Below are positions 7,505-14,526 of a stretch of 14,526 nucleotides of DNA, piece after piece (the first letter of the stretch is position 1; every line of letters begins with the position of its first letter). Source of the DNA: JACPLA01 sp035291905 (GTDB lineage Bacteria > Bacteroidota > Ignavibacteria > UBA10030); assembly GCA_035291905.1 (NCBI GenBank), contig DATDRF010000281.1, forward strand, positions 1 through 14,526, written 5' to 3'. The position numbers and the translations under genes were made by a program. The notes beneath the pieces are model-generated. The model was not told where the DNA came from. It did not search any database and saw only the letters and a list, made by a program, of their open reading frames with translations.

Positions 7505-7574
7505 CCTCTGATCTCTGACCTCTGACTTCTGAATTCTTCATTCTAACTTCTCAGTTTCTAGCTCCTGGCTCCTT
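7505..7574. repeat. Degenerate 7-bp tandem repeat, TCTGA-type, overlapping a gene end
   Basis: About ten units lie in continuous 7-bp register (for example CCTCTGA and CTTCTGA), decaying toward ATTCTAA and GCTCCTG. The core is about NNTCTGA on the plus strand. The array runs over the stop codon at 7558-7560 and into the last codons of the Fe-S oxidoreductase gene. It differs in motif from the GGTT-type array 95 bp away but shares the exact period. Confidence 0.75.
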
Positions 7575-9552
7575 CCACACCTTTCCTCTCCTCCGTTGCC
7601 TCGTACAAAATCTCCGCAATATCCTTCACCTGGACCGACTCGCCGGCTTCTTTGGCTTTTACTCCGTCGGTCATCATTGTCATGCAGAACGGACAGGCGG
7701 TTCCTATTACATCCGGCTTGAGAGCGAGGGCCTCTTCGGTCCGCTCAATATTGACCCTTTTGCCCTCCTTCTCTTCCATCCACATCCTTCCGCCTCCCGC
7801 TCCGCAGCAAAACCCGCGGCTACGGGACCGGTTCATCTCGACGAGCTCGACGCCGGGAACGGCCTGGAGCGCGTCTCTCGGGGCGTCGTAGACGTTGTTG
7901 TAGCGTCCCAGATAGCACGAATCGTGATACGTGATCCTTGATTTCCGGGCGGCCGATACCTTGATCTTCCCCGTCTCCACAAGCTGCATCAAAAAATCGG
8001 TGTGATGGATCACTTCATAGTTTCCGCCAAATTGAGGGTATTCATTCTTCAACGTATTGAAACAGTGCGGACATGAGGTGACGATCTTCTTCACTCTGTA
8101 TTTGTTCAGTGTCTGCACATTATCCTTCATGAGGATCTGTGCGAGATATTCGTTTCCTATGCGCCTTGCCGGGTCTCCCGTACATTTCTCTTCGTTGCCG
8201 AGGATGGCAAATCTGATGCCCGCCTGCTGCATCAAACGCGAGAATGCCTGCGTTACCTTCTTGTAGCGCGTGTCAAACGATCCCGCACACCCGACCCAGA
8301 AGAGAACTTCAGGCTCCCCGCCGTCTGCCATGCGGGGAATGTTCATTCCCTCCGCCCAATCGGCCCTGTTCGATGCACTGAAGGCCCACGGGGTGAAATT
8401 ATTTTCGAGATTCCGAAACACGACCTGAACTTCGGGCGGAAATGCGGATTCCATCAGCACGAGATCCCGGCGCATGTCCACAATCGCATCGACATGCTCA
8501 ATATTCACGGGACATTCCTGGACGCACGCCATACACGTCGTGCAGGCCCAGAGCTCCTCGGGAGTAATAAAATCGTGCACCAGCTTCTTTTCCGCCGACG
8601 TTCCCCCGCTTGTTTTTTCCGTCAGCCTCGCCCTGATGTCCATGATGATTTTTCTCGGCGACAACAACTTGCCGGTCGAATGTGCCGGGCATGCAGTGGA
8701 ACATCGGCCGCATTCGGTGCACGTGTACCCGTCAAGGAGCTGTTTCCATGTCAAATCCTGAACATCGGCAACGCCGAACTGTTCGACGTTCTCTGCTTCG
8801 AGGTTGATCGGTTTCAGCGATCCCCGGGGGCTCGTCGAGGAGAAATAGACATTAAAAACAGATGTCAGGACGTGCAGGTGCTTTGAATATGGAAGATAAT
8901 TGAGAAAGGCGAGGACCAGGACGATGTGTACCCACCAGAAGAGCTCGAACCACACGGAAACGGCGGACGGCTCCATTGACGAGAAGAGAGGCACGGCAAA
9001 TGCTGAGAGAAGTCGGGCCGGATTCTCGTTTCCTTCCAGAACGATTCTGCATGCATTTTGCCCGATCATGCCCGCCATGATGAGCAGAATCGTCATCAAG
9101 ATCGCCGTGGCATCGAGCCTGGAGTGCAATCCCAATTCGAGGCGTTTTGGCCGAAGAATGTATCTCCGAAACAAAGCGACTATGACGGAGACGATCACGA
9201 GTCCGACAAAGAGTTCTTGAAGAACGGCAAGGAGATCGTAGAGTCCGTCACCGAGTGCCGCTGCCGTAAATCCCGGGATGATTCCTTCGGCAATCGACTC
9301 AAGGACCGCAGAAAGGAGCACGACAAAGCCCCAGAAGATGAAGAAGTGCATAAGGCCCGCAACGGGTTCACGGAGAAGCTTCGATTGGCCAAATGCCACT
9401 GTCAGGACCTTCATGAGGCGCGTCCCGGGCTTGTCGAACCGATTCTCAGGCTTTCCGACCCGAAGATGTTTGATGAGCCTGGTGACGCTCCACGAGAACA
9501 AGCCCATGGCGAGGACGAACACGACCAGGAAAATGAGGTTCTTTGTCGTCAT
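7558..9552 (-). CDS. Membrane Fe-S oxidoreductase, FadF/EMO type (probable ETF:menaquinone oxidoreductase)
   Basis: 664 aa, inner membrane. Residues 1-235 hold about five membrane segments resembling the nitrate reductase gamma (NarI) cytochrome b domain. H69 ('LMHFFIFWGF'), H209 ('WWVHIVLV') and H225/H227 ('YSKHLHVL') are candidate heme ligands. Two 4Fe-4S motifs follow, at C278/281/284/288 and C337/340/343/347. Then come two CCG (HdrD-like) domains: the first with C422, C457, C494 and C497 ('KCTGDPARR', 'CPHC'), the second with C546, C582-C583, C620 and C623 ('GFCCGAGGG', 'CPFC'). This architecture matches Bacillus FadF (YwjF) and the DUF224-type EMO proteins, which pass electrons from electron-transfer flavoprotein to menaquinone during acyl-CoA oxidation. 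That role is inferred, and no etfAB or acyl-CoA dehydrogenase gene is in the window. The ATG lies 7 nt after the PhzF stop. The last codons and stop fall within a heptad repeat. Confidence 0.88.
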   Translation of the reverse strand: MTTKNLIFLVVFVLAMGLFSWSVTRLIKHLRVGKPENRFDKPGTRLMKVLTVAFGQSKLLREPVAGLMHFFIFWGFVVLLSAVLESIAEGIIPGFTAAALGDGLYDLLAVLQELFVGLVIVSVIVALFRRYILRPKRLELGLHSRLDATAILMTILLIMAGMIGQNACRIVLEGNENPARLLSAFAVPLFSSMEPSAVSVWFELFWWVHIVLVLAFLNYLPYSKHLHVLTSVFNVYFSSTSPRGSLKPINLEAENVEQFGVADVQDLTWKQLLDGYTCTECGRCSTACPAHSTGKLLSPRKIIMDIRARLTEKTSGGTSAEKKLVHDFITPEELWACTTCMACVQECPVNIEHVDAIVDMRRDLVLMESAFPPEVQVVFRNLENNFTPWAFSASNRADWAEGMNIPRMADGGEPEVLFWVGCAGSFDTRYKKVTQAFSRLMQQAGIRFAILGNEEKCTGDPARRIGNEYLAQILMKDNVQTLNKYRVKKIVTSCPHCFNTLKNEYPQFGGNYEVIHHTDFLMQLVETGKIKVSAARKSRITYHDSCYLGRYNNVYDAPRDALQAVPGVELVEMNRSRSRGFCCGAGGGRMWMEEKEGKRVNIERTEEALALKPDVIGTACPFCMTMMTDGVKAKEAGESVQVKDIAEILYEATEERKGVEGARS

Positions 9553-9559
9553 GACACCC

Positions 9560-10486
9560 TTAGTGGTTATGAAGAGCAGAGGTGAAGACCGTTACAGCTT
9601 CGCCGGCGATGCTCACCTCATCAACGCTGCCTTTCTTCACTTTGATCCTCACTTTAACTCTTCCCTTTCTTCCCAGGACGTCGCCCTGCTCACCTACAAA
9701 TTCGAGCCGGCCGTCTTCAAGAGAGAAGGAGGGGAGGGCGGCACTCTTCCACAACGCGAACCGATGCATATAGACGCCCAGCGGTCCGTTTGCAGATCCG
9801 GTGACAGGATCCTCGGGAATTCCGGCGGCGGGGGCAAAGAATCTCGAATGGAACGCGGAACTTTGTTCCTTCGTCTGCAGCGTGAAGACGCAGACTCCGA
9901 TCCATCGGTGGGTTCTGCAAGCCTGTGCGAGGGCCTCCATGTCGGGCTTCATCGAAGAGAGACGCGCAAGCGATTTGACGGGAACATAGAGATAGTTCGC
10001 ACGCACTGACGGAAGCTTCTTTCGGAAATCTGTGGACTTCAGCCCCAAGGCGTTCCTGATTGCCGAAGGCACGCTCTTCACAACCTCGAAATGAGGAACA
10101 GGCAAATAGAATTCAATGATCGATCCCGAGGCCTTTTTTTCAACGATCACTTTCAGCAATCCGCTTTTCGTCTGAACCTTGAACGGAAAGACCCCGTTCT
10201 GCCGCATGCCCGCCATGCCGCTTTCCGCAAGGGCGTGAAACGCCCCTATAGTCGCATGACCGCACAACGGAATCTCTTGCGTCGGGCTGAACCAGCGAAT
10301 CTGAATATCGGCCCCGCGAACACCGGGCGGTAGGACAAAGGCGGTTTCGGGCATGGCCAGCTCGCGCGCGATAAGCTGCATTCTCGACTCAGAAAGGCCG
10401 CGAGCATCGAGAACGACACCGGCGGGATTTCCGCTGAATCGTTCCGCGGTAAATGCATTGACGTGCTTAAAAGGGACCTTTTTCAT
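9560..10486 (-). CDS. PhzF family isomerase/epimerase-like protein
   Basis: 308 aa, cytoplasmic, typical length for the two-lobed PhzF/diaminopimelate-epimerase-like fold. Family motifs are present: 'VNAFTAERFSGNPAGVV' at the N-terminus, E47 in 'AMPETAFVL' (aligning with the catalytic Glu of PhzF), 'RWFSPTQEIPLCGHATIGA' (65-82), and 'DPVTGSANGPLG' (226-237) in the second lobe. PhzF of Pseudomonas isomerises a phenazine precursor, but most family members have no known substrate and no other phenazine genes are present, so no reaction is assigned. The ATG overlaps the upstream TGA by 4 nt and has GAGGT 6 nt upstream. The gene is clearly part of the run from the TonB receptor to the Fe-S oxidoreductase. 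Confidence 0.9.
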   Translation of the reverse strand: MKKVPFKHVNAFTAERFSGNPAGVVLDARGLSESRMQLIARELAMPETAFVLPPGVRGADIQIRWFSPTQEIPLCGHATIGAFHALAESGMAGMRQNGVFPFKVQTKSGLLKVIVEKKASGSIIEFYLPVPHFEVVKSVPSAIRNALGLKSTDFRKKLPSVRANYLYVPVKSLARLSSMKPDMEALAQACRTHRWIGVCVFTLQTKEQSSAFHSRFFAPAAGIPEDPVTGSANGPLGVYMHRFALWKSAALPSFSLEDGRLEFVGEQGDVLGRKGRVKVRIKVKKGSVDEVSIAGEAVTVFTSALHNH

Positions 10487-11370
10487 GATGAGACCTCATC
10501 GCTCAACCCCGGCAGTTCAAGGGCGCTAAGCGTACGTTGATCTTTGATGAAATAGAGGAATCCCGCCCTGACAAAGAATGAATCGGGAACGGGGGCCGAT
10601 GATTCTCTCGAGACGACATCGGCAAAGAGTCTGACGCCCTCTTTCGTATCAATAATCGCGAGATGATTGTCCAATTTCAACGATTCCGGCGTCGAATTCC
10701 GCGACCTCACATGGTAGTTCATGATGAGGTACGGGCCGGCAGCCAAATATTCCGTTCCCCCTACAACTTCCTTGTTCCCGACCTCACGCTCCAGGAAGGA
10801 TTGCAGCCCGCCGGGCAGGCGATCAGCCTGCACGGGCTCAGGAAACTGAAGTTGGTCATCGCCGGCCTCTTCAACGGCAAGCTTTCGAACAGGAAACAAT
10901 TCCTCGATCCCGTTCTCGAAAGTCTCAACAACGGTCCCCGAGCGAAGCTCAAAGGCATACCCCACCCTGCGTTCAAAGAGCGTACGGTATGAATACACCC
11001 GCTCTCCGTAGCAGAACCAGAAGGTCGTCTCCTCGTTGCGCCAGAGCTCTTCGCCCGTTTCGAGTTTCCACGCTTCGATCCCCCGATGTCCCGGCATATC
11101 GGGCTGTTCAAAACCGTGCACAAGCACCACGTCCTGATGAACGGCCTCTATCCCAACCCACCATGGTTCATTCATGCCCTTGTTTTCCCACAGGGGTTGG
11201 CCCGATATCCCGTTCAGGCAGAAGAAGGTCGCCTTTTTCCGTTCATTGTCCCGGCATTCACCAACGATATGGTCTCTCTTTCCGACAAGGATGCGCCAGA
11301 TTACTCCTTGCGGGGAGTAGGACCAGGATGGTTTCAACGATTTCTTGGAGAAAAAGGAGAATGAATTCAA
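10483..11370 (-). CDS. DUF4905-like protein, possible beta-propeller
   Basis: 295 aa with no signal peptide, so probably cytoplasmic. The sequence resembles DUF4905 proteins of Bacteroidota: 'LKPSWSYSPQGVIWRIL' near the start, 'FFCLNGISGQPLWEN', 'WWVGIEAVHQDVVLVHGF' and 'IEAWKLETGEELWR'. Repeated 'D/NG..G..LW'-like strands recall PQQ/WD-type propeller blades, but no cofactor site is evident and the role is unknown. The start is weak: TTG at 11370 is the first possible codon after an in-frame TGA, which is itself the stop of the upstream DUF4249 gene, and no Shine-Dalgarno motif is visible. Another TTG at codon 12 is possible. The first internal ATG (about residue 66) would remove conserved sequence. 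It overlaps the PhzF start by 4 nt. Confidence 0.75.
   Translation of the reverse strand: MNSFSFFSKKSLKPSWSYSPQGVIWRILVGKRDHIVGECRDNERKKATFFCLNGISGQPLWENKGMNEPWWVGIEAVHQDVVLVHGFEQPDMPGHRGIEAWKLETGEELWRNEETTFWFCYGERVYSYRTLFERRVGYAFELRSGTVVETFENGIEELFPVRKLAVEEAGDDQLQFPEPVQADRLPGGLQSFLEREVGNKEVVGGTEYLAAGPYLIMNYHVRSRNSTPESLKLDNHLAIIDTKEGVRLFADVVSRESSAPVPDSFFVRAGFLYFIKDQRTLSALELPGLSDEVSS
10493..10497 (-). promoter_or_regulatory. Ribosome binding site (GAGGT) for the PhzF-family gene
   Basis: GAGGT on the minus strand lies 6 nt before the ATG at 10486, inside the end of the upstream coding region. It supports translational coupling through the ATGA overlap. Confidence 0.6.
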
Positions 11371-11385
11371 GGGTGGGTGGCCCGC

Positions 11386-12366
11386 TCAGTCAGTGCATCC
11401 AAGGGCCGGGAAGTTTGATGCCAAGGTAGAAGAGACGACAGTCGTGTCGGAAACAAATGATCCAAACACTCCCAGTCCTCCCTGGATGTTTGTGTAGTTG
11501 GGTTGATCGACGCGGATGGAATACTGATCCTGAAATCCGTTCACCACACTGTAGTATTTGTAGAGATGCTCATCAGTTTGAATCACTTCGACGTAAACCC
11601 GATTGAAGTCAACGACGACGCCTTCATGCGTCTTGAGAATCCTGACCAGCGCCCGGCGATAATTCTCGAGCGGAAACCTCCACAATTCACGCGAACCGAT
11701 GAGCTCTCTCCTCCGCACCCGCGGGTACTGGGCTTCAAAGTTCGCACAATCCTTGTAGCTCGTGATTTCAAGCGGGATTTCCTCGGTGAAGATCGTTCCC
11801 GGATTAGCAACAGGAAGTTCGTATTCCACAAACACGCGCACGGCATGTCCCTCTGTCAGAGCCGACAGTGTGACAAAGATCGAGATATCAGCCTGTCCCT
11901 TATCAGGTGTCGTCAACGAGAATCGACTGTCGTTGTCGATGTCGACAACCGCGTTTCCCGGTACTCTTGTCGTTGCGCTAAGAACCCCGTACACCGGTGA
12001 ATTGACCGTCAACGAGTATACTTTCCCCCGAGCTATCGGGAGTGGTGAAGCGATAAACGCCTTGATGCTGTCGGTGTATCTGCCGGGATCATCTCTCGGG
12101 ACCACAGTATCGCGCAACGCCACCGTTGTTGTATCAAACGAAAGAGAAACGACAGCATTGGTAACCTGATTGCTGGTGGTATTCGTCTGCGGATCAAAAT
12201 CCGGAGGATTGTAGGTCGAGAAGAGTCGGACGAAGTGTGTCTGGTTTATCGGCGTAAGCACCCCGTACACCGCCAAACGGTCGAGAAACGGTCCTTCCGG
12301 ATTGAAGCTGGTGTCGCAACCGCCGAGAAGGGCAAGAAAAAGAAATATCAGTCTGGTATTCTTCAT
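11386..12366 (-). CDS. DUF4249-family lipoprotein (partner of TonB-dependent receptor)
   Basis: 326 aa. A lipoprotein signal peptide with lipobox 'LGGC' predicts lipidation at C17. The mature part starts 'DTSFNPEGPFLDRLAVYGVL', followed by beta-sandwich-like strands ('AVVSLSFDTT', 'KVYSLTVNSP', 'GVLSATTRVPGNAVV'), and ends with 'GLGVFGSFVSDTT'. This pattern fits DUF4249, a Bacteroidota family usually encoded next to a TonB-dependent receptor and thought to sit at the outer membrane with it. The ligand is unknown. The ATG overlaps the receptor stop by one base (TGATG), so the two are co-translated. The next gene begins 15 nt downstream in the same reading frame. Confidence 0.82.
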   Translation of the reverse strand: MKNTRLIFLFLALLGGCDTSFNPEGPFLDRLAVYGVLTPINQTHFVRLFSTYNPPDFDPQTNTTSNQVTNAVVSLSFDTTTVALRDTVVPRDDPGRYTDSIKAFIASPLPIARGKVYSLTVNSPVYGVLSATTRVPGNAVVDIDNDSRFSLTTPDKGQADISIFVTLSALTEGHAVRVFVEYELPVANPGTIFTEEIPLEITSYKDCANFEAQYPRVRRRELIGSRELWRFPLENYRRALVRILKTHEGVVVDFNRVYVEVIQTDEHLYKYYSVVNGFQDQYSIRVDQPNYTNIQGGLGVFGSFVSDTTVVSSTLASNFPALGCTD

Positions 12367-14526
12367 CAGAATTCCATTGTCAGGGTCGCAGAAGGGAAGA
12401 ATGCGAGCATGTTCGTTCTCTTTCCAGTCGTCCTGTCGAAATAGAAAAGGTTCTTTCTGTCATAAACGTTCAGGACATGGAAGCCAAGCGTCCCGCGGAA
12501 TCCTTCGTACATGAATCTGTAGGAAAGGCTTGCATCGAGCCGATGGTAGGCCGGCAGGCGGCTGGCATTCTTCTCGCCGAGCAGTGAGTAAGGCTCGCCG
12601 GACTCACCCACATACTTGCCCGAGAAGACATCTTCCATCGTGAGACGATCGTAGTATCCAACCGTTTGCGTATAGGGAAATCCCGATCCAAGTTCCCACC
12701 GCAGGCTCAGATCGATGCTTGGATTGATGTGAACGTTTGCGAGCAGATTCAGCGTGTGGCGGCGGTCGTAACGCGGAGGATATCTCAATCCGTTGGCATT
12801 GATCCCGGTCCACCCGAGAGTGTATGAGCCATAGAGGTCGACCAGCGGTATTCCGTATCGTATGAGCGACTCGAAGCCGTATGACTCTCCCTTGCTGTTG
12901 ACATAATCCGGGTCCTGCGAATCGATTTTGTCGCGGTTATAGGTGACCAGCGAGCCGTAGTATTTGTAGTACGTCTGAAAATTCGTTGAAAGTGCCGGAA
13001 GGACGTTTCCCTCCAAACCGAGCACGTAGTGATCCGCCCGTTCCGATTTGAGGAAATCCGGTACGGCGATCCATGCGTCAAACACAGAGACGACGTCGTC
13101 CTCATTGTTGACCGTGATGATGTTCTGGTTGAACCGTCCATATGAAACCTTGATCCTCCAGTCATTCGTCAGGACCCAGCTCGCGTTGAGGCGGGGCTGG
13201 ACCAGCTCCGTTTCAAATCCCCGTTCAAACATGGACCCCACATCCATGTGCAGGCCGCCGTCCACCTTGATATCCCCAACATTGGCCTGATATCGAATCC
13301 ACATCGAGACATCAGCCCTGGTCGCGAAAAGCCTTCGATTGGCACCCACGGAATTGATCAGCTTATATTCCAGCGTTGGAAAGCTGAATTCAAATCCGAA
13401 GAAGTACAGGTCCTGATTGTCCGAATAGTATGTCGCTTCCGTCTTCACGCCGCTCTCACGAACCGTCGTCGTTGACGGAGTAATGGAAGGCGAGTTCTTT
13501 GCGTCACGCTTTCCTTCAAAATAGTTTTCGTACGCCACGGCGTGGACAAACAAGCGCTCCTGGATCAGGCCCGAGGCTGTTACGCCAAAAGCGTGCGTCC
13601 GCCAGCGATAGTTGGGCAGGGCCGGGTTGTCGTTGACAAGTTCATCACCGCTGAAGAATCCCTGAATCGACGAATGCGAATCCTCGTCACCCTGGTTGGT
13701 CACCTTGAAGAAAGCATCGTAGAAATCGACAGGGGCGTCCTGATGCAGAAACTTGGAGAGTGTGTGCTCGAAGACGGATTTCCGTCCGTTGACAAGCCAT
13801 TGGAAATTCTCGAACACCGGCCCTTCGAGCTGGAGCTTTGTCGACAGAAAATTCACGTTGGCCCTTCCCCCTATTCCTGCAGTTTTTCCGTCTCGCGTGG
13901 TCATGTTGACGACTGAGGAGAGCCGGCCCCCGTACCCCGGGGGAAAGGCCCCGGTGAACACCTCGGTTGTCTTGATAATGTCGGGATCGAAGACGCTGAA
14001 AATGCCGAACGCATGGAACGGATTGAAGATCTTCATTCCGTCAAGCAGGATCAGGTTCTGGTCTCCCCCGCCGCCGCGGACGTAGAAATGAGAATTCACA
14101 TCGCTCGTCGAGACGATGCCGGGCAAGACCTGAATTGACCGAAAAACATCTTCCTGGATTGTCACGGGGACCAGCTTCATTTCCCTCTGGTCGAGGACGT
14201 GAATACTCGTATTGATCTCTTTCAGTTCGCGTTTGCCCGCCTCTGTCACTATCACCTCACCCATCTCGACGGTTGTCGAAGCGAGAGCGGCATTGACCAC
14301 CACAGGACCGGAGATACCCACGAAGACCTTTTGCACCTTCTTTGCATAGCCAACCGAGCTGAAGGAGATCTCGTATTCGCCGGGGAGGATATTTGGAATG
14401 AGGTAGAATCCGTTGATGTTGCTCGCAGCGCCTTTGTTTGTGCCGAGCAAGACGATATTGGCAAACGGGAGCTTTTCCGATGTTGAGCTGTCCGATACGA
14501 TACCCCGGATGTCGACCCCCTGCGCC
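12366..14526 (-). CDS. TonB-dependent outer-membrane receptor (N-terminal end outside window)
   Basis: 719 residues are present and the frame continues to the right edge, so probably only the signal peptide and a few residues are missing. Order: a carboxypeptidase-regulatory-like domain (~1-75; 'GIVSDSSTSEKLPFANIVL', 'INGFYLIPNILPGEYEI'), a plug domain (~80-200; 'EDVFRSIQVLPGIVSTSDV', 'FYVRGGGGDQNLILLDGM', 'PPGYGGRLSSVVNM'), then a long barrel rich in aromatic beta-strands ending 'TLTMEF' with terminal Phe, typical of outer-membrane insertion. An apparent start at 14450 is an internal TTG (Leu) and is rejected. The partner is the overlapping DUF4249 lipoprotein gene, not a SusD, so polysaccharide uptake is not indicated. 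The substrate is unknown. It is the first visible gene of the five-gene run down to 7558, and its promoter lies beyond the window. Confidence 0.92.
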   Translation of the reverse strand, partial: AQGVDIRGIVSDSSTSEKLPFANIVLLGTNKGAASNINGFYLIPNILPGEYEISFSSVGYAKKVQKVFVGISGPVVVNAALASTTVEMGEVIVTEAGKRELKEINTSIHVLDQREMKLVPVTIQEDVFRSIQVLPGIVSTSDVNSHFYVRGGGGDQNLILLDGMKIFNPFHAFGIFSVFDPDIIKTTEVFTGAFPPGYGGRLSSVVNMTTRDGKTAGIGGRANVNFLSTKLQLEGPVFENFQWLVNGRKSVFEHTLSKFLHQDAPVDFYDAFFKVTNQGDEDSHSSIQGFFSGDELVNDNPALPNYRWRTHAFGVTASGLIQERLFVHAVAYENYFEGKRDAKNSPSITPSTTTVRESGVKTEATYYSDNQDLYFFGFEFSFPTLEYKLINSVGANRRLFATRADVSMWIRYQANVGDIKVDGGLHMDVGSMFERGFETELVQPRLNASWVLTNDWRIKVSYGRFNQNIITVNNEDDVVSVFDAWIAVPDFLKSERADHYVLGLEGNVLPALSTNFQTYYKYYGSLVTYNRDKIDSQDPDYVNSKGESYGFESLIRYGIPLVDLYGSYTLGWTGINANGLRYPPRYDRRHTLNLLANVHINPSIDLSLRWELGSGFPYTQTVGYYDRLTMEDVFSGKYVGESGEPYSLLGEKNASRLPAYHRLDASLSYRFMYEGFRGTLGFHVLNVYDRKNLFYFDRTTGKRTNMLAFFPSATLTMEF

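Noticed and set aside
7331..7574. CRISPR array
   Set aside because: Units are 7 bp, degenerate and directly adjacent, with no conserved long repeat or unique spacers and no cas genes.
9058..10009. Overlapping plus-strand open frames of 175 and 243 codons
   Set aside because: They are antisense to the Fe-S oxidoreductase and PhzF-family genes, whose motifs are unambiguous. The translations are Arg/Glu-rich without structure.
14448..14450. Start of the TonB-dependent receptor within the window
   Set aside because: The codon is a TTG inside the regulatory-like domain. Conserved sequence continues upstream to the window edge, so the gene is partial.

Overview
The window reads as part of a Bacteroidota/FCB-group genome, probably a deep-branching or environmental lineage such as Ignavibacteria or Kapabacteria. 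Three things suggest this: a TonB-dependent receptor with a carboxypeptidase-regulatory-like N-terminus beside a DUF4249 lipoprotein; a DUF4905-like protein and a DUF5686-type outer-membrane protein, both families largely confined to Bacteroidota; and medium GC. Several starts carry good Shine-Dalgarno motifs, which is unlike classical Bacteroidetes and fits a basal lineage. The assignment is inferred from gene content only.

All ten genes lie on the minus strand, so transcription runs from right to left. The right half (14526 to 7558) is a tightly packed set: TonB-dependent receptor (start outside the window), DUF4249 lipoprotein, DUF4905-like protein, PhzF-family protein, and a membrane Fe-S oxidoreductase of the FadF/EMO (ETF:menaquinone oxidoreductase) type. 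Junctions are a 1-nt overlap, a 15-nt gap, a 4-nt overlap and a 7-nt gap, so this is almost certainly one operon.

A 244-bp gap follows (7314-7557). It holds two arrays of degenerate 7-bp repeats around an imperfect hairpin. The second array runs through the stop codon and the last codons of the oxidoreductase gene.

The left half (7313 to 493) has a 67-aa protein of unknown function, a DUF5686-type outer-membrane protein, and then a tightly coupled trio: a secreted serine hydrolase of the class C beta-lactamase/CubicO group, a lipoprotein of the N-acyl-D-amino-acid deacylase family lacking the usual HxH metal motif, and a receiver-domain protein fused to an RsbW-like ATPase. A further heptad-repeat stretch separates this trio from the last gene, the membrane N-terminus of a probable metallophosphoesterase cut by the left edge.

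No RNA genes, insertion sequences, phage genes or CRISPR arrays were seen. The least ordinary points are the heptad repeats, the altered amidohydrolase active site, the receiver-ATPase fusion, and the linkage of an ETF-dehydrogenase-like protein to an outer-membrane uptake operon.
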